From contig JASLIH010000422.1 in the NCBI GenBank assembly GCA_030152105.1, positions 1 through 22,898 of the forward strand: 22,898 bases of DNA. Direction: 5' to 3'. This document shows positions 1-9,543 of the stretch, piece after piece (within the stretch, counting starts at the first letter, position 1; each line of letters opens with the position of its first letter). This DNA comes from Actinomycetes bacterium. Its GTDB lineage: Bacteria; Actinomycetota; CALGFH01. A program made the translations under genes and the position numbers. Under the pieces are notes generated by a model. The model searched no databases. It was not told the origin of the DNA and saw only the letters and a program-made list of their open reading frames with translations.

Positions 1-1008
1 CGCCGCCTCGGCGTGCCGCTGGGCACGGCGACCCTGGCCACGGTGCTGCTGGCGTGCTCGCCGCCGCTGGCCGTCTACGGCAGCCAGATCTACCCGGAGC
101 TCCCGGCGGCCCTGGCCGTCCTGGCGGCGGCGGCCGCGCTCACCTCGGCGGCGCCCCCGGGCGGGCCGGCGACCCTGGTGACGGGCGTGGCCGTGGCCGC
201 CCTGCCCTGGCTGGGGGTGAAGTATGTCCCGGTGGCCGCGGCCATCGCCGTGGTCGCGTGCTGGCGCCTGTCCCGGGCCGGGCAGGCCAGGCGGGCCCTG
301 GCCCTGGCCGGGTCGCTGGCCCTGGCCGGGGTCGCCTTCCTGGTCCTGCACCGGTGGTGGTACGGCGGCTGGACCCCGTACGCCGCCGGCGACCACTTTG
401 TCGGTGGCGAGCTGTCGGTGGTGGGCACCGAGCCGGACTACCTGGGCCGCAGCCGCCGGCTGCTCGGCCTGCTGGTGGACCGGGGCTTCGGCCTGGCCGC
501 CTGGCAGCCGGCCTGGCTGCTGGCCGTCCCGGCCGTGGCCGCGCTGGCCAGGCGCCGTCCGCCCGGCTGGGGCGCCCTGGCGCTGCCCCTGGCCGCCGGC
601 TGGCTGGTCGCCACCTTTGTCGCCCTGACCATGCACGGCTGGTGGTTCGCGGGCCGGCAGGTGGTGGTCGTCCTGCCCCTGGCCGCCCTGGCCGTCGCCT
701 GGTGGACCGGCCGGGACCGACGCCGGCGCCTACTGCTGGCCGTGGCCGGCGGGTTCGGGGTGGTCGCCTTCGGGTGGCTGGTCGCCGAGGGCGCCGCCGG
801 GAGGGTCACCTGGGCGGTGGACTTCGCCGCCACCGCCAACCCGCTGTACCGGGCCTGGCGGCTGGCCCTGCCCGACTACCTGGCCATGAGCTGGTGGACC
901 TGGGTTCTCCACGGAGCCTGGCTCGTCGCCCTGACCGCCTGGACGGTGGCCACCGCTCGTCCTCGAAAGGTCCAATCCCGCCTCCGTAGCTCCGGAATCG
1001 CGAGCTGA
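1..1008 (+). CDS. Polytopic membrane protein, GT-C glycosyltransferase-like, 5' partial
   Basis: The reading frame is open from the first base of the window, so the true start is probably upstream; an internal GTG at 13 is a possible but unlikely start. About 335 residues are visible and end in a TGA. They are almost entirely hydrophobic, with roughly eight or nine candidate membrane segments separated by short Arg-rich loops. Early in the fragment is an 'IYPELPAAL' segment of the type found in the extracytoplasmic loop region of GT-C/PMT-like membrane glycosyltransferases, followed later by a Trp/Tyr-rich 'RWWYGGW' patch typical of the same group. I infer an envelope polysaccharide or lipid-linked sugar transferase; the catalytic N-terminus is not in the window, so the substrate cannot be named. 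The next gene starts 27 bases downstream on the same strand. It could equally be a non-catalytic membrane protein of the same fold. Confidence 0.6.
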   Translation, partial: RRLGVPLGTATLATVLLACSPPLAVYGSQIYPELPAALAVLAAAAALTSAAPPGGPATLVTGVAVAALPWLGVKYVPVAAAIAVVACWRLSRAGQARRALALAGSLALAGVAFLVLHRWWYGGWTPYAAGDHFVGGELSVVGTEPDYLGRSRRLLGLLVDRGFGLAAWQPAWLLAVPAVAALARRRPPGWGALALPLAAGWLVATFVALTMHGWWFAGRQVVVVLPLAALAVAWWTGRDRRRRLLLAVAGGFGVVAFGWLVAEGAAGRVTWAVDFAATANPLYRAWRLALPDYLAMSWWTWVLHGAWLVALTAWTVATARPRKVQSRLRSSGIAS

Positions 1009-1035
1009 CGTAGGCCTGAACCGCGGAGGTGGAAG

Positions 1036-1629
1036 ATGCACGACCGCAAGGGGCACCGACTGGCGGGGCTGGGGATCGGCCTGGCCCTGCTGCTGGCCGG
1101 CTGCGGGTCGGACGACGGGACCGGGGTGCGCAACGTCGACGGCACCCAGGCCGCCTCCGGGAGCGGCACCGCCTCGGGCAGCGGCACCGCCTCGGGCAGC
1201 GGGACCGCCTCCGGGCAGGCGGCCGCCTGCAAGCCGGTCGGCGACGCGGCCAGCGCCGACGCCACCATCGCGGTCGAGCTCAAGGAGTGGACGGTCCTGC
1301 CGGCCCGGGCCGACGTGCCCGCCGGCACCGTCACCTTCGAGGCCCGCAACACCGGCCAGGACGCCCACGAGCTGGTCGTGGTCCGCGCCGCCGACCCGGC
1401 CAGCCTGCCCCTGGCCGCCGACGGCACCGTCGACGAGGAGAAGCTGCCCGAGGGCGCGTTCGTCGGCGAGATCGAGGCGTTCCCGTCCGGGCAGAGCTGC
1501 ACCGGCACCTTCGAGCTGCCGGCGGGCAGCTACGCGCTGTTCTGCAACCTCCTGGAGACCGAGGCCGACGGCTCCAAGGAGAACCACTACGCCAACGGCA
1601 TGCGCACCCGCTTCGAGGCCCGCGGGTAG
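1036..1629 (+). CDS. Cupredoxin-domain lipoprotein, possible type 1 copper protein
   Basis: A 197-residue secreted lipoprotein. The ATG follows a strong Shine-Dalgarno GGAGGT at 1025-1030. Residues 1-23 form a lipoprotein signal with lipobox LAGC and acylated Cys23. A low-complexity linker of ASGSGT repeats (residues 40-60) then leads into a beta-rich domain from about residue 75 to the end. This has the cupredoxin ligand pattern: His111 (in DAHELV), Cys170 (in LFCNL), His184 (in NHYANGM) and Met189. Cys65 and Cys155 could form a disulfide. Family knowledge suggests a membrane-tethered electron carrier or copper-binding protein outside the cell. The loop between Cys170 and His184 is 13 residues, longer than in plastocyanin or azurin, so copper binding is inferred and not certain. 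The 3' end overlaps the convergent MFS gene by 43 bases. Confidence 0.8.
   Translation: MHDRKGHRLAGLGIGLALLLAGCGSDDGTGVRNVDGTQAASGSGTASGSGTASGSGTASGQAAACKPVGDAASADATIAVELKEWTVLPARADVPAGTVTFEARNTGQDAHELVVVRAADPASLPLAADGTVDEEKLPEGAFVGEIEAFPSGQSCTGTFELPAGSYALFCNLLETEADGSKENHYANGMRTRFEARG
1153..1215 (+). repeat. 18-bp tandem repeat, 3.5 copies, encoding ASGSGT linker
   Basis: Three full 18-bp units begin at 1153, 1171 and 1189, followed by a half unit at 1207. They differ only at a few positions (gcctcc/gcctcg, ggg/gggc, ggcacc/gggacc). The repeat is in frame and codes for Ala-Ser-Gly-Ser-Gly-Thr units of the spacer between the lipidated cysteine and the cupredoxin domain. Copy number could vary between strains by slippage without breaking the frame. 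Confidence 0.9.
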
Positions 1630-2909
1630 CTGCTCGCCCGCGCCCGGCGGCCCAGGGTGGCCAGGGCGACCAGGCCGGCCAGCAGGTACAGGGCCGCCTG
1701 GCCGTTGAGCACGGCGACCACCCCGACGGCGTCGCCCAGCAGCCCCGCGGCCAGCATGCCGAGGGCCATCAGGCCGTTGAAGCTGCCGTAGTAGGTGGCG
1801 AACACCCGCCCAAGGAAGGCGCGGCCGGTCCGCTCCTGGACCAGCGCGGTCAGACCGGTCATGACCCCGATCCCCGGGATCCCGGCGGCCACGAACAGCC
1901 CCAGGTACAGCCAGCCGGCGGTCGTCACCAGCGGCCCGTTCCAGATGGCCAGGTCGACCACGGCGAACACCACCAGGCACAGCCCCAGCAGCCGCCCCGG
2001 TTCCAGCCGCCTGGCCAGCCCGACCACCACCACCCCGCCGACCAGCCCACCGATCGCCTGCACCCCCCGCAGCAACCCCACCTGCGCCCCGTCCCCGCCC
2101 AGCTCCCTGGTCACGAACAGCACGAACAACACGGTGAAGACCCCTTGGGCGACCGCGGCCAGGCCGTTCACCACCAACCCCCACCGCAGCCCATGGTCGC
2201 CGACCGTCACCCGCAGCCCATCCACCCACTCCCGCACGAACCCGGTGGCAGGGGCTGTGGACATCTCCCCGCGGTCGTCTGCCTCAGCGGGTAGGCTCCC
2301 CCTCCGGGGGACCTCGAACCGGGAGGGCGCGCTGGCGCGCGGCCGCACCAACGCCAGGAGGGCGGCACCCAGGAGGAACGAGATGGCGTCGCCGATGACC
2401 AGGCCAGGGAGGCCGGCCAGCTCGACCAGGACGCCGCCGAGAGGGCTGCCGACCAGGCGGGCCAGGTTGCTGTTGAGGCCGACCAGGGCGTTGGCCGCGA
2501 CCAGGTCGTCCCGTGGGACCAGGGAGGGGACCAGGGCGTTGCGGACCGGGTCGTTGAGCTGGCCAAGGGACGCCTCCACGGCCATGACCAGGTAGACGAT
2601 CCACAGCCGGTCGGGGCCGTCCACGGCCAGCAGCGGCAGCAGGAACACGGCCTCGGCGAGGCTGACCGCGACCAGGGTCCGGCGCCGGTCCCAGCGGTCG
2701 GCCAGGACCCCGGCCAGCGGGCCCACGACCAGGCTGGGCAGCAGGCCGACCAGGAACACGGTCGCGGTGACCAGGCTGGACCCGGTGAGCTTGAAGACCC
2801 AGACCGGCAGCCCGACGAGCAGGAACCAGTCGCCGGTCTCGGAGATGAGCCCGCCCGCCCACAGCAGCCCGAAGTCACGCCGGCGCAGCAGGGCCCAGCC
2901 GGCTCTCAT
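1587..2909 (-). CDS. MFS transporter (MFS_3/EntS-like exporter)
   Basis: A 440-residue major facilitator with about twelve hydrophobic segments. The N-terminus (RDFGLLWAGGLISETGDWF) and the motif A region at residues 63-77 (GPLAGVLADRWDRRR) are typical of the MFS_3 group that contains the enterobactin exporter EntS and macrolide/multidrug exporters. It probably exports a small hydrophobic compound by proton antiport in the inner membrane; the substrate cannot be inferred. The ATG at 2909 overlaps the TGA of the upstream ArsR-type regulator in an ATGA, so the two are translationally coupled and the transporter is very likely controlled by that regulator. The C-terminal tail (about 20 basic residues after the last helix) reads 43 bases into the convergent lipoprotein gene. 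Confidence 0.88.
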   Translation of the reverse strand: MRAGWALLRRRDFGLLWAGGLISETGDWFLLVGLPVWVFKLTGSSLVTATVFLVGLLPSLVVGPLAGVLADRWDRRRTLVAVSLAEAVFLLPLLAVDGPDRLWIVYLVMAVEASLGQLNDPVRNALVPSLVPRDDLVAANALVGLNSNLARLVGSPLGGVLVELAGLPGLVIGDAISFLLGAALLALVRPRASAPSRFEVPRRGSLPAEADDRGEMSTAPATGFVREWVDGLRVTVGDHGLRWGLVVNGLAAVAQGVFTVLFVLFVTRELGGDGAQVGLLRGVQAIGGLVGGVVVVGLARRLEPGRLLGLCLVVFAVVDLAIWNGPLVTTAGWLYLGLFVAAGIPGIGVMTGLTALVQERTGRAFLGRVFATYYGSFNGLMALGMLAAGLLGDAVGVVAVLNGQAALYLLAGLVALATLGRRARASSYPRASKRVRMPLA

Positions 2910-3499
2910 GTCAGGGCCTCTGGCCGCAGGAACGCCTTGAGGTCGAGGTGCACCGGCTGGGCGCCCTCGGGCGGGTCGTCCCGGGTCAGCCCGATGTAGG
3001 GCCGGATGGCCGCGTCAAGGGCCTGGGCCAGGCCGGCCAGCTCGTCGGCGGTGAGGCGCAGGGAGTAGCTGGACATGGTCGCGGCGTCGTGCCACTCCTT
3101 GGGCGCCCGCCGCTCCAGGCGCAGGTACTGGCGGGCCAGGCGGGCGTGCTCCTCGATCTCGGCGTTGGCCAGGGCCGCCCGGGTCGCCCGGGCCGCGGTC
3201 ACCACCTCCGGGTCGGGGTCGTCGACAGCCGGGTGCAGGTCCAGCCCGGTGTAGACCGACCGCCAGGGCCGCTCCCGCCCGTTGCCGGCCTCGTCCCTGG
3301 CCACCAGCCCCACCTTGGCCAGCTGGCGCAGGTGGTAGCTGCAGTTGGCCGGCGTCTCCCCCAGCGCCTGGGCGCACTGACTGGCCGTCCGCGACCCGAG
3401 CGCGTTGAGCTGGTACAGCAGGGCCACCCGCAGCGGATGGGCCATCGCCGCCAGCACCGCCCCGTCGGTGACCTCTGTCCGCCGCTCGGTCCTGGCCAT
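2906..3499 (-). CDS. ArsR-family winged-helix transcriptional regulator
   Basis: A 197-residue regulator. I chose the ATG at 3499 (MARTERR) because a perfect GAGGAGG lies six bases upstream (3504-3510); a TTG in frame at 3514 would place that SD inside the gene. Residues 13-70 carry the ArsR/HTH_20 winged helix: MAHPLRVALLYQL, then the HTH TASQCAQALGETPANCSYHLRQLAKVGLV. The rest is helical and charged (residues 95-150), ending in a small domain of unknown role. No CxC metal-binding motif of classical ArsR/SmtB proteins is seen, so it more likely senses an organic ligand than a metal (inference). It is the first gene of a two-gene operon with the MFS exporter and has two copies of an 18-bp dyad in front of it, the usual arrangement for an autorepressor. 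Confidence 0.85.
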   Translation of the reverse strand: MARTERRTEVTDGAVLAAMAHPLRVALLYQLNALGSRTASQCAQALGETPANCSYHLRQLAKVGLVARDEAGNGRERPWRSVYTGLDLHPAVDDPDPEVVTAARATRAALANAEIEEHARLARQYLRLERRAPKEWHDAATMSSYSLRLTADELAGLAQALDAAIRPYIGLTRDDPPEGAQPVHLDLKAFLRPEALT

Positions 3500-3515
3500 G
3501 GCCCGCCTCCTCAAC

Positions 3516-3533
3516 CTGAAAGAGTTGTTGCAG
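3516..3533. promoter_or_regulatory. Candidate ArsR-type operator, copy 1
   Basis: The 18-mer CTGAAAGAGTTGTTGCAG is an imperfect dyad (12 of 18 positions symmetric, pattern CTGnAAnAnnTnTTnCAG). It lies 6 bases upstream of the regulator's GAGGAGG, where a bound repressor would block transcription or elongation. A second copy in the opposite orientation is at 3562-3579. Confidence 0.6.
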
Positions 3534-3546
3534 GTTCCAGGGAACC
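3533..3546. repeat. Perfect inverted repeat GGTTCC-AG-GGAACC
   Basis: A 14-bp palindrome with 6-bp arms and a 2-base centre lies between the two 18-bp dyads, sharing its first base with copy 1. An 8-bp palindrome TTCCGGAA follows at 3551-3558. They may be extra half-sites or core promoter surroundings; no convincing -10 was found between the dyads. Confidence 0.55.
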
Positions 3547-3561
3547 ACGCTTCCGGAAAAC

Positions 3562-3579
3562 CCGCAACAGTTCTTTCAG
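3562..3579. promoter_or_regulatory. Candidate ArsR-type operator, copy 2
   Basis: CCGCAACAGTTCTTTCAG matches the reverse complement of copy 1 at 15 of 18 positions. The centres of the two copies are 46 bases apart. This copy ends one base before the aroE stop codon region, so the regulator's promoter is squeezed into the 80-bp aroE-arsR gap. Confidence 0.6.
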
Positions 3580-3580
3580 A

Positions 3581-4447
3581 TCAGGCTGGGGCCGGCCAGG
3601 AGAGGCCGACGGCGGCGGCCATGGCATCCAGGTCGGGGCGGACCCGGGCGATCTTGACCACCGCTCCGGCGGCCTGGGCGCAGAGCATGCCGAGGCCGTC
3701 GGCGGCGGCCGTCGCCCCGGCCGCGCGGGCCGCGGTGACCAGGCCCTGGCTGGCCGGGCCGTAGTTGCAGTCGAGCACGCGGACCCCTGAGCGGAGGCGG
3801 TCCTGGCCGGGGACGGGCTCGCCCCGGGCGGTCAGGGTGGTGGCCTGGACGAGGACGTCGGCGGCGGCGACCAGCTCGGCCGCCCCGGCCCAGTCCACCG
3901 CATGGGCGCCGGGACCGGCCAGGCCGGCCACGGCGGCGGCGTGGGCGCCGTCGCGGCCGGCGACCTGGAGTGGGGCCACGGGCAGGCCCTGGTGCCGGCG
4001 GGCCCTGGCCAGGCGGCTCCAGGCGAACGCCACCGCAAGGGCGACCCCGCCGGTGCCGAGCAGCAGGGCCGGGCCGTCGCCCGCCCAGCGGTCGTCCCGG
4101 AGGGCGAGCTGGCTGCCCAGGGCCCAGACGGCCCCGGCGACGTCGGTGTTGCCGCCGACCAGGCGGCCCTCGCGCACGAACACGGTGTTGACCGCCCCGA
4201 GCCGGTCGGCCGGCCGCTCCAGGACGTCGACCAGCTCGGCCGCCGGCTGCTTGTGCGGGGTGGTCAGGTTGACCCCGGCGAGCGCGCCCGACCTGACCTC
4301 GTCCAGGGCCGCGGCCAGCTCCTCAGGGCGGGTCGGGCGGGCCTGGTAGGCCCAGCCGTCCAGCCCGGCGGCCCGGTAGGCGGCCTGGTGCAGGGCCGGG
4401 GACAACGTGTGCGTGAGAGGCCAGCCGAGCACCGCCGCGACGGGCAC
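3581..4447 (-). CDS. aroE: Shikimate dehydrogenase (NADP)
   Basis: A 288-residue AroE that reduces 3-dehydroshikimate to shikimate with NADPH in the cytoplasmic pathway to aromatic amino acids. Visible motifs: the substrate motif GWPLTHTLSP (7-16), NLTTPHK with catalytic Lys66, GAVNT (84-88), GGNTD with catalytic Asp102, the dinucleotide loop LGTGGVA (130-136) and a C-terminal GLGML helix start. Length is close to the usual 270-290. The first serine of the usual HSxSP motif is Thr14 and the Gly loop is GTGGVA in place of GAGGA, so the protein is somewhat divergent. The start is a GTG 42 bases after the mltG stop, with only a weak AGGGGG upstream at 12 bases, so the exact start is uncertain. 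It ends the DUF948-DUF6167-alaS-ruvX-mltG-aroE block, the normal actinobacterial order. Confidence 0.9.
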   Translation of the reverse strand: MPVAAVLGWPLTHTLSPALHQAAYRAAGLDGWAYQARPTRPEELAAALDEVRSGALAGVNLTTPHKQPAAELVDVLERPADRLGAVNTVFVREGRLVGGNTDVAGAVWALGSQLALRDDRWAGDGPALLLGTGGVALAVAFAWSRLARARRHQGLPVAPLQVAGRDGAHAAAVAGLAGPGAHAVDWAGAAELVAAADVLVQATTLTARGEPVPGQDRLRSGVRVLDCNYGPASQGLVTAARAAGATAAADGLGMLCAQAAGAVVKIARVRPDLDAMAAAVGLSWPAPA

Positions 4448-4489
4448 GGCTACACCAGCCCCCTGGCTCGCACCGCCGCGAGGGGCACG

Positions 4490-5530
4490 CTAGAGCAGGC
4501 CCTTGGCCCTGGCCTCGGACTTGAGGCGCAGGAACTCCTGGTAGCTGCTGGTGAAGGCGTGCTCGCCGTCCTTGCTGGCGAGCACGTAGTAGATCCAGTC
4601 GCCGTCGGCCGGCTGGAGGGCGGCCTTGATCGCGGCCTCGCCGGGGGCGGCGATCGGGGTCGGCGGCAGGCCGTCCCTGACGTAGGTGTTGTACGGCGAG
4701 GTCGACTGCAGGTCCTTGGCGGTCAGCTTGGAATGGCCGACCGCGTACTCGACGGTGGCGTCGATCTCCAGCGGCTTGCCGGCGGCCAGGCGGTTGTAGA
4801 TGACGGCGGCGATCTTGGGCCGGTCGGCGTCGACCTTGGCCTCCCGCTCGATCATGCTGGCCACGATCAGCAGCTGGTAGGCGTTGAGACCCCGGGGGGC
4901 GGTCGACAGCTGGTAGCGCGACAGCACCACCTCGAGCTGCTCGGCCATGTCCTGGAGGACGCCGACGGCGGTGTCGTCCTTCTCGATGCCGTAGGTGTCG
5001 GGGAACAGCAGGCCCTCCAGCGAGGTCACGCCCTTGGGCCGGAGGGGGACGATCAGGTCCTTGCTCGTGAGGGCCTTGGTGACCTCGGCCCTGGTGAACT
5101 GGTCGGTGGCGGCCAGCTTCTCGACGATCTGGGCCACGGTGAATCCCTCGGGGATGGTCAACGGGACGCCGGTGCTGGGGCCCTTGGCCAGGATCTCGAG
5201 CACGGCGTCGATGCTCATGCCGGTGACCAGCTTGTATTCGCCCGGCTTGAGCAGGCTGTCCAGGCCGCGCTCCTCGGCGACGTCGCGGAAGCGGTTGACG
5301 CTGTCGACCACCCCGGCCTCGCGCAGGGCCCGGCCGATCTCGACGCTGCTCTGGCCGCTGCTGACGGTGATGGTCACCTCCTGGCCGGGCGGGATCGCCT
5401 TCTTCTCCCTGGCCGCGCTCCACTGGAGGGCCTGGAACACCACCATCCCGACCACGGCCAGCAGCGCCCCCATGACCAGGACGCCCCGGCGCCGCCGGCG
5501 CCGGCGCAGCCGCCGCTCGACCCGGCTCAT
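4490..5530 (-). CDS. mltG: Endolytic transglycosylase MltG
   Basis: A 346-residue inner-membrane lytic transglycosylase that cuts nascent glycan strands during peptidoglycan synthesis. I start it at the ATG at 5530 (MSRVERR), preceded by AAGGGGG seven bases upstream; a GTG at 5572 would add 14 residues that overlap a strong hairpin. The N-terminus has a run of nine arginines or so (residues 6-15), then one membrane segment (17-36). The YceG domain follows: LysM-like part around 50-120, then the catalytic core with Glu228 in ASMIERE (224-230), SPYNTY (278-283) and GLPPTPIAAPG (287-297). The canonical GLPPGPIANPG and LQSDPTV are here GLPPTPIAAPG and LEIDATV. Downstream of ruvX as in most actinobacteria. 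Confidence 0.92.
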   Translation of the reverse strand: MSRVERRLRRRRRRRGVLVMGALLAVVGMVVFQALQWSAAREKKAIPPGQEVTITVSSGQSSVEIGRALREAGVVDSVNRFRDVAEERGLDSLLKPGEYKLVTGMSIDAVLEILAKGPSTGVPLTIPEGFTVAQIVEKLAATDQFTRAEVTKALTSKDLIVPLRPKGVTSLEGLLFPDTYGIEKDDTAVGVLQDMAEQLEVVLSRYQLSTAPRGLNAYQLLIVASMIEREAKVDADRPKIAAVIYNRLAAGKPLEIDATVEYAVGHSKLTAKDLQSTSPYNTYVRDGLPPTPIAAPGEAAIKAALQPADGDWIYYVLASKDGEHAFTSSYQEFLRLKSEARAKGLL

Positions 5531-5563
5531 CGGGGCACCCCCTTGGAAGAGCTGCCCGACCAA

Positions 5564-5590
5564 CCGGGGCACCCCTTCGGGGTTCCCCGG
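5564..5590 (-). other. Strong hairpin in the ruvX-mltG gap
   Basis: The 27 bases fold back with 12-bp arms that pair at 11 of 12 positions (CCGGGG then CCCC on the left, GGGG then CCCCGG on the right, one A-G mismatch) around a 3-base loop. It ends 33 bases before the mltG ATG in the direction of transcription. No U-run follows, so a simple intrinsic terminator is unlikely. The right arm sequence GGGGTGCCCCG is repeated immediately before the mltG start, where it includes the Shine-Dalgarno. Confidence 0.7.
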
Positions 5591-5615
5591 ACCCCTCCCT
5601 CCGAACCCCTCCGGC

Positions 5616-6043
5616 TCACGAGCCGGTCCCTCGGCGGCCGTCCAGCCAGGTCTGGAGGAACACGCTGGCCGCGACCTGGTCGACCACCTGGCGGCGGTCC
5701 TGGCGGCGGACCCCGCCGCCGATCAGGGCCCGCTCGGCGGCCACGGTGGAGAGGCGCTCGTCGACGAGCTCGAAGGCCAGCCCGGGCAGCAGCGGGCGCA
5801 GCTCGTCCAGGTAGGCCCGGACGGCCCTGGCCGCCGGGCCTTCGGCCCCGGCCATGGTCACGGGCAGGCCGGCGACCACCGTGGTGGCGCCCTGCTCGGC
5901 GGCCAGGTCGGCCAGGGCGGCGGCGTCGGTGGCCGGGGCCCGGCGCAAGATGGTGGCGAGCGGGCTGGCCACCGTCCCCGACGGGTCGGACACGGCGACG
6001 CCCAGTCGCCGGGTCCCGACGTCGAGGGCGAGGACGCGGCCCG

Positions 6044-6047
<4 letters not shown>
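5616..6047 (-). CDS. ruvX: Putative Holliday junction resolvase / pre-16S rRNA nuclease
   Basis: A 143-residue RNase H-fold protein of the YqgF/RuvX family. The three acidic positions of the active site are visible: Asp9 in LALDVGTRRLG, Glu97 in VDERLST and Asp123 in VVDQVAA. The GLPVTMAGAEGP segment (60-71) is the second family signature. Family members process the 5' end of 16S rRNA and have been proposed to resolve recombination junctions. Its ATG at 6047 overlaps the alaS TGA in an ATGA, so it is translated by coupling to alaS. The adjacency alaS-ruvX-mltG is widely conserved. Confidence 0.93.
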
Positions 6048-8704
<2,657 letters not shown>

Positions 8705-8770
8705 GGTGTGGACCTCGCGTTCGTGGGTCGGGAGCGTGGCGTTCCTCTCCCGCCGAACCGGGCCAGGGCG

Positions 8771-9019
8771 CTAACCGGCCCCGCTCCCCGGCTCGGCGAG
8801 CTGAGCTCGCAGCTCCGCCTCCCGCTCGGCCATGGCCGCCTGGCCCTGCTCCAGCGCCCCCGAGAGGCGCGCGCGCCAGTCGGCGGCCGTCTGGACCAGC
8901 TCCTCGGCCAGCGACTGGGGAGCCAGCCGGTCCGCGGCCCGCGACGCCCACCGCATCACGCCCACGCCGAGGGCCGCCCCCATGCCGAGCCCGACCAGGC
9001 CCCAGAAGACCCGCTTCAT
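8771..9019 (-). CDS. Small membrane-anchored protein, DUF6167-like
   Basis: An 82-residue protein beginning MKRVFWGLVGLGMG with one N-terminal membrane segment (about 4-22), followed by an amphipathic, Ala/Glu-rich helical tail (about 40-75) with coiled-coil character. Position between a DUF948 gene and alaS, plus the short TM-then-helix layout, match the DUF6167 family found at this place in actinobacteria. No function is established. It starts four bases after the DUF948 stop, so the two are probably co-translated and may act together at the membrane (inference). Confidence 0.75.
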   Translation of the reverse strand: MKRVFWGLVGLGMGAALGVGVMRWASRAADRLAPQSLAEELVQTAADWRARLSGALEQGQAAMAEREAELRAQLAEPGSGAG

Positions 9020-9023
9020 CGCC

Positions 9024-9422
9024 TCATCGCCGCCTACGGGAGCGGCGGCCCCGGTCCACCGGCTGGTCGTCGTCGGAGGAGGCCGCGCCGGCCGCCCTGC
9101 GCAGCCCGTAGGCGAACGCGCTCAGCTTGACCAGGGGGCTGGAGATGGTGGCCGCGACGGTGTTGACCATACCGCCCACCGAGGCGGTGACGCCCTCGGC
9201 GGTGGCCAGGATGCCGTCGACCCGGACGAGCTCCTGGTTGACCATGGACACGGTGGTGTTGACCTCGCCCAGCAGCGGCACCGTCTGGGAGGTCACGCCG
9301 TCGATCAGGTCCTTGGTCGAGGTCAGGACCCGGAACAGGTTGGCCATGACGACACAGAGCACGACGACCAGGGCGCCGACCAGGAAGGCGACGATCGTCC
9401 AGGCGATGGCCAGCAGGCTCAC
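9024..9422 (-). CDS. DUF948 family membrane protein
   Basis: A 132-residue protein. The start is a GTG at 9422, eight bases after GAGGAG; longer in-frame starts exist upstream but would include non-coding sequence with a candidate promoter. One N-terminal membrane segment (roughly residues 3-25), then the DUF948 core: regularly spaced polar and Val/Leu residues around SQTVPLLGEVNTTVSMVNQ, predicted to be a long helix. The C-terminal tail is Asp- then Arg-rich and ends in RRSRRRR. DUF948 proteins are small envelope-associated proteins of unknown biochemical role, often annotated as general stress proteins in Firmicutes. It is the likely first gene of the DUF948-DUF6167-alaS-ruvX-mltG-aroE unit. 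Confidence 0.85.
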   Translation of the reverse strand: MSLLAIAWTIVAFLVGALVVVLCVVMANLFRVLTSTKDLIDGVTSQTVPLLGEVNTTVSMVNQELVRVDGILATAEGVTASVGGMVNTVAATISSPLVKLSAFAYGLRRAAGAASSDDDQPVDRGRRSRRRR

Positions 9423-9462
9423 GGGTTCTACTCCTCGTTGTCCGTCGGGTCCGGAACGCTTC

Positions 9463-9468
9463 AGCTTA
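9463..9468 (-). promoter_or_regulatory. Candidate -10 element (TAAGCT) for the DUF948-alaS operon
   Basis: On the minus strand TAAGCT stands out in very GC-rich sequence, 40 bases upstream of the DUF948 GTG, giving a leader of about 34 bases that contains the GAGGAG. No good -35 is visible at 16-18 bases. The upstream bases hold a 10-bp imperfect tandem repeat (GGTCCGACCC then GGTCCGGCCC on the plus strand, 9472-9491). Confidence 0.35.
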
Positions 9469-9543
9469 GCCGGTCCGACCCGGTCCGGCCCGCGGATTTC
9501 GGGGGGCAGCAAGCTGGAGCCGCCGGGAGTCTACCTCGACGGG

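Noticed and set aside
1153..1215. CRISPR-like or mobile-element repeat
   Set aside because: The 18-bp units are contiguous without spacers and in frame with a low-complexity protein linker.
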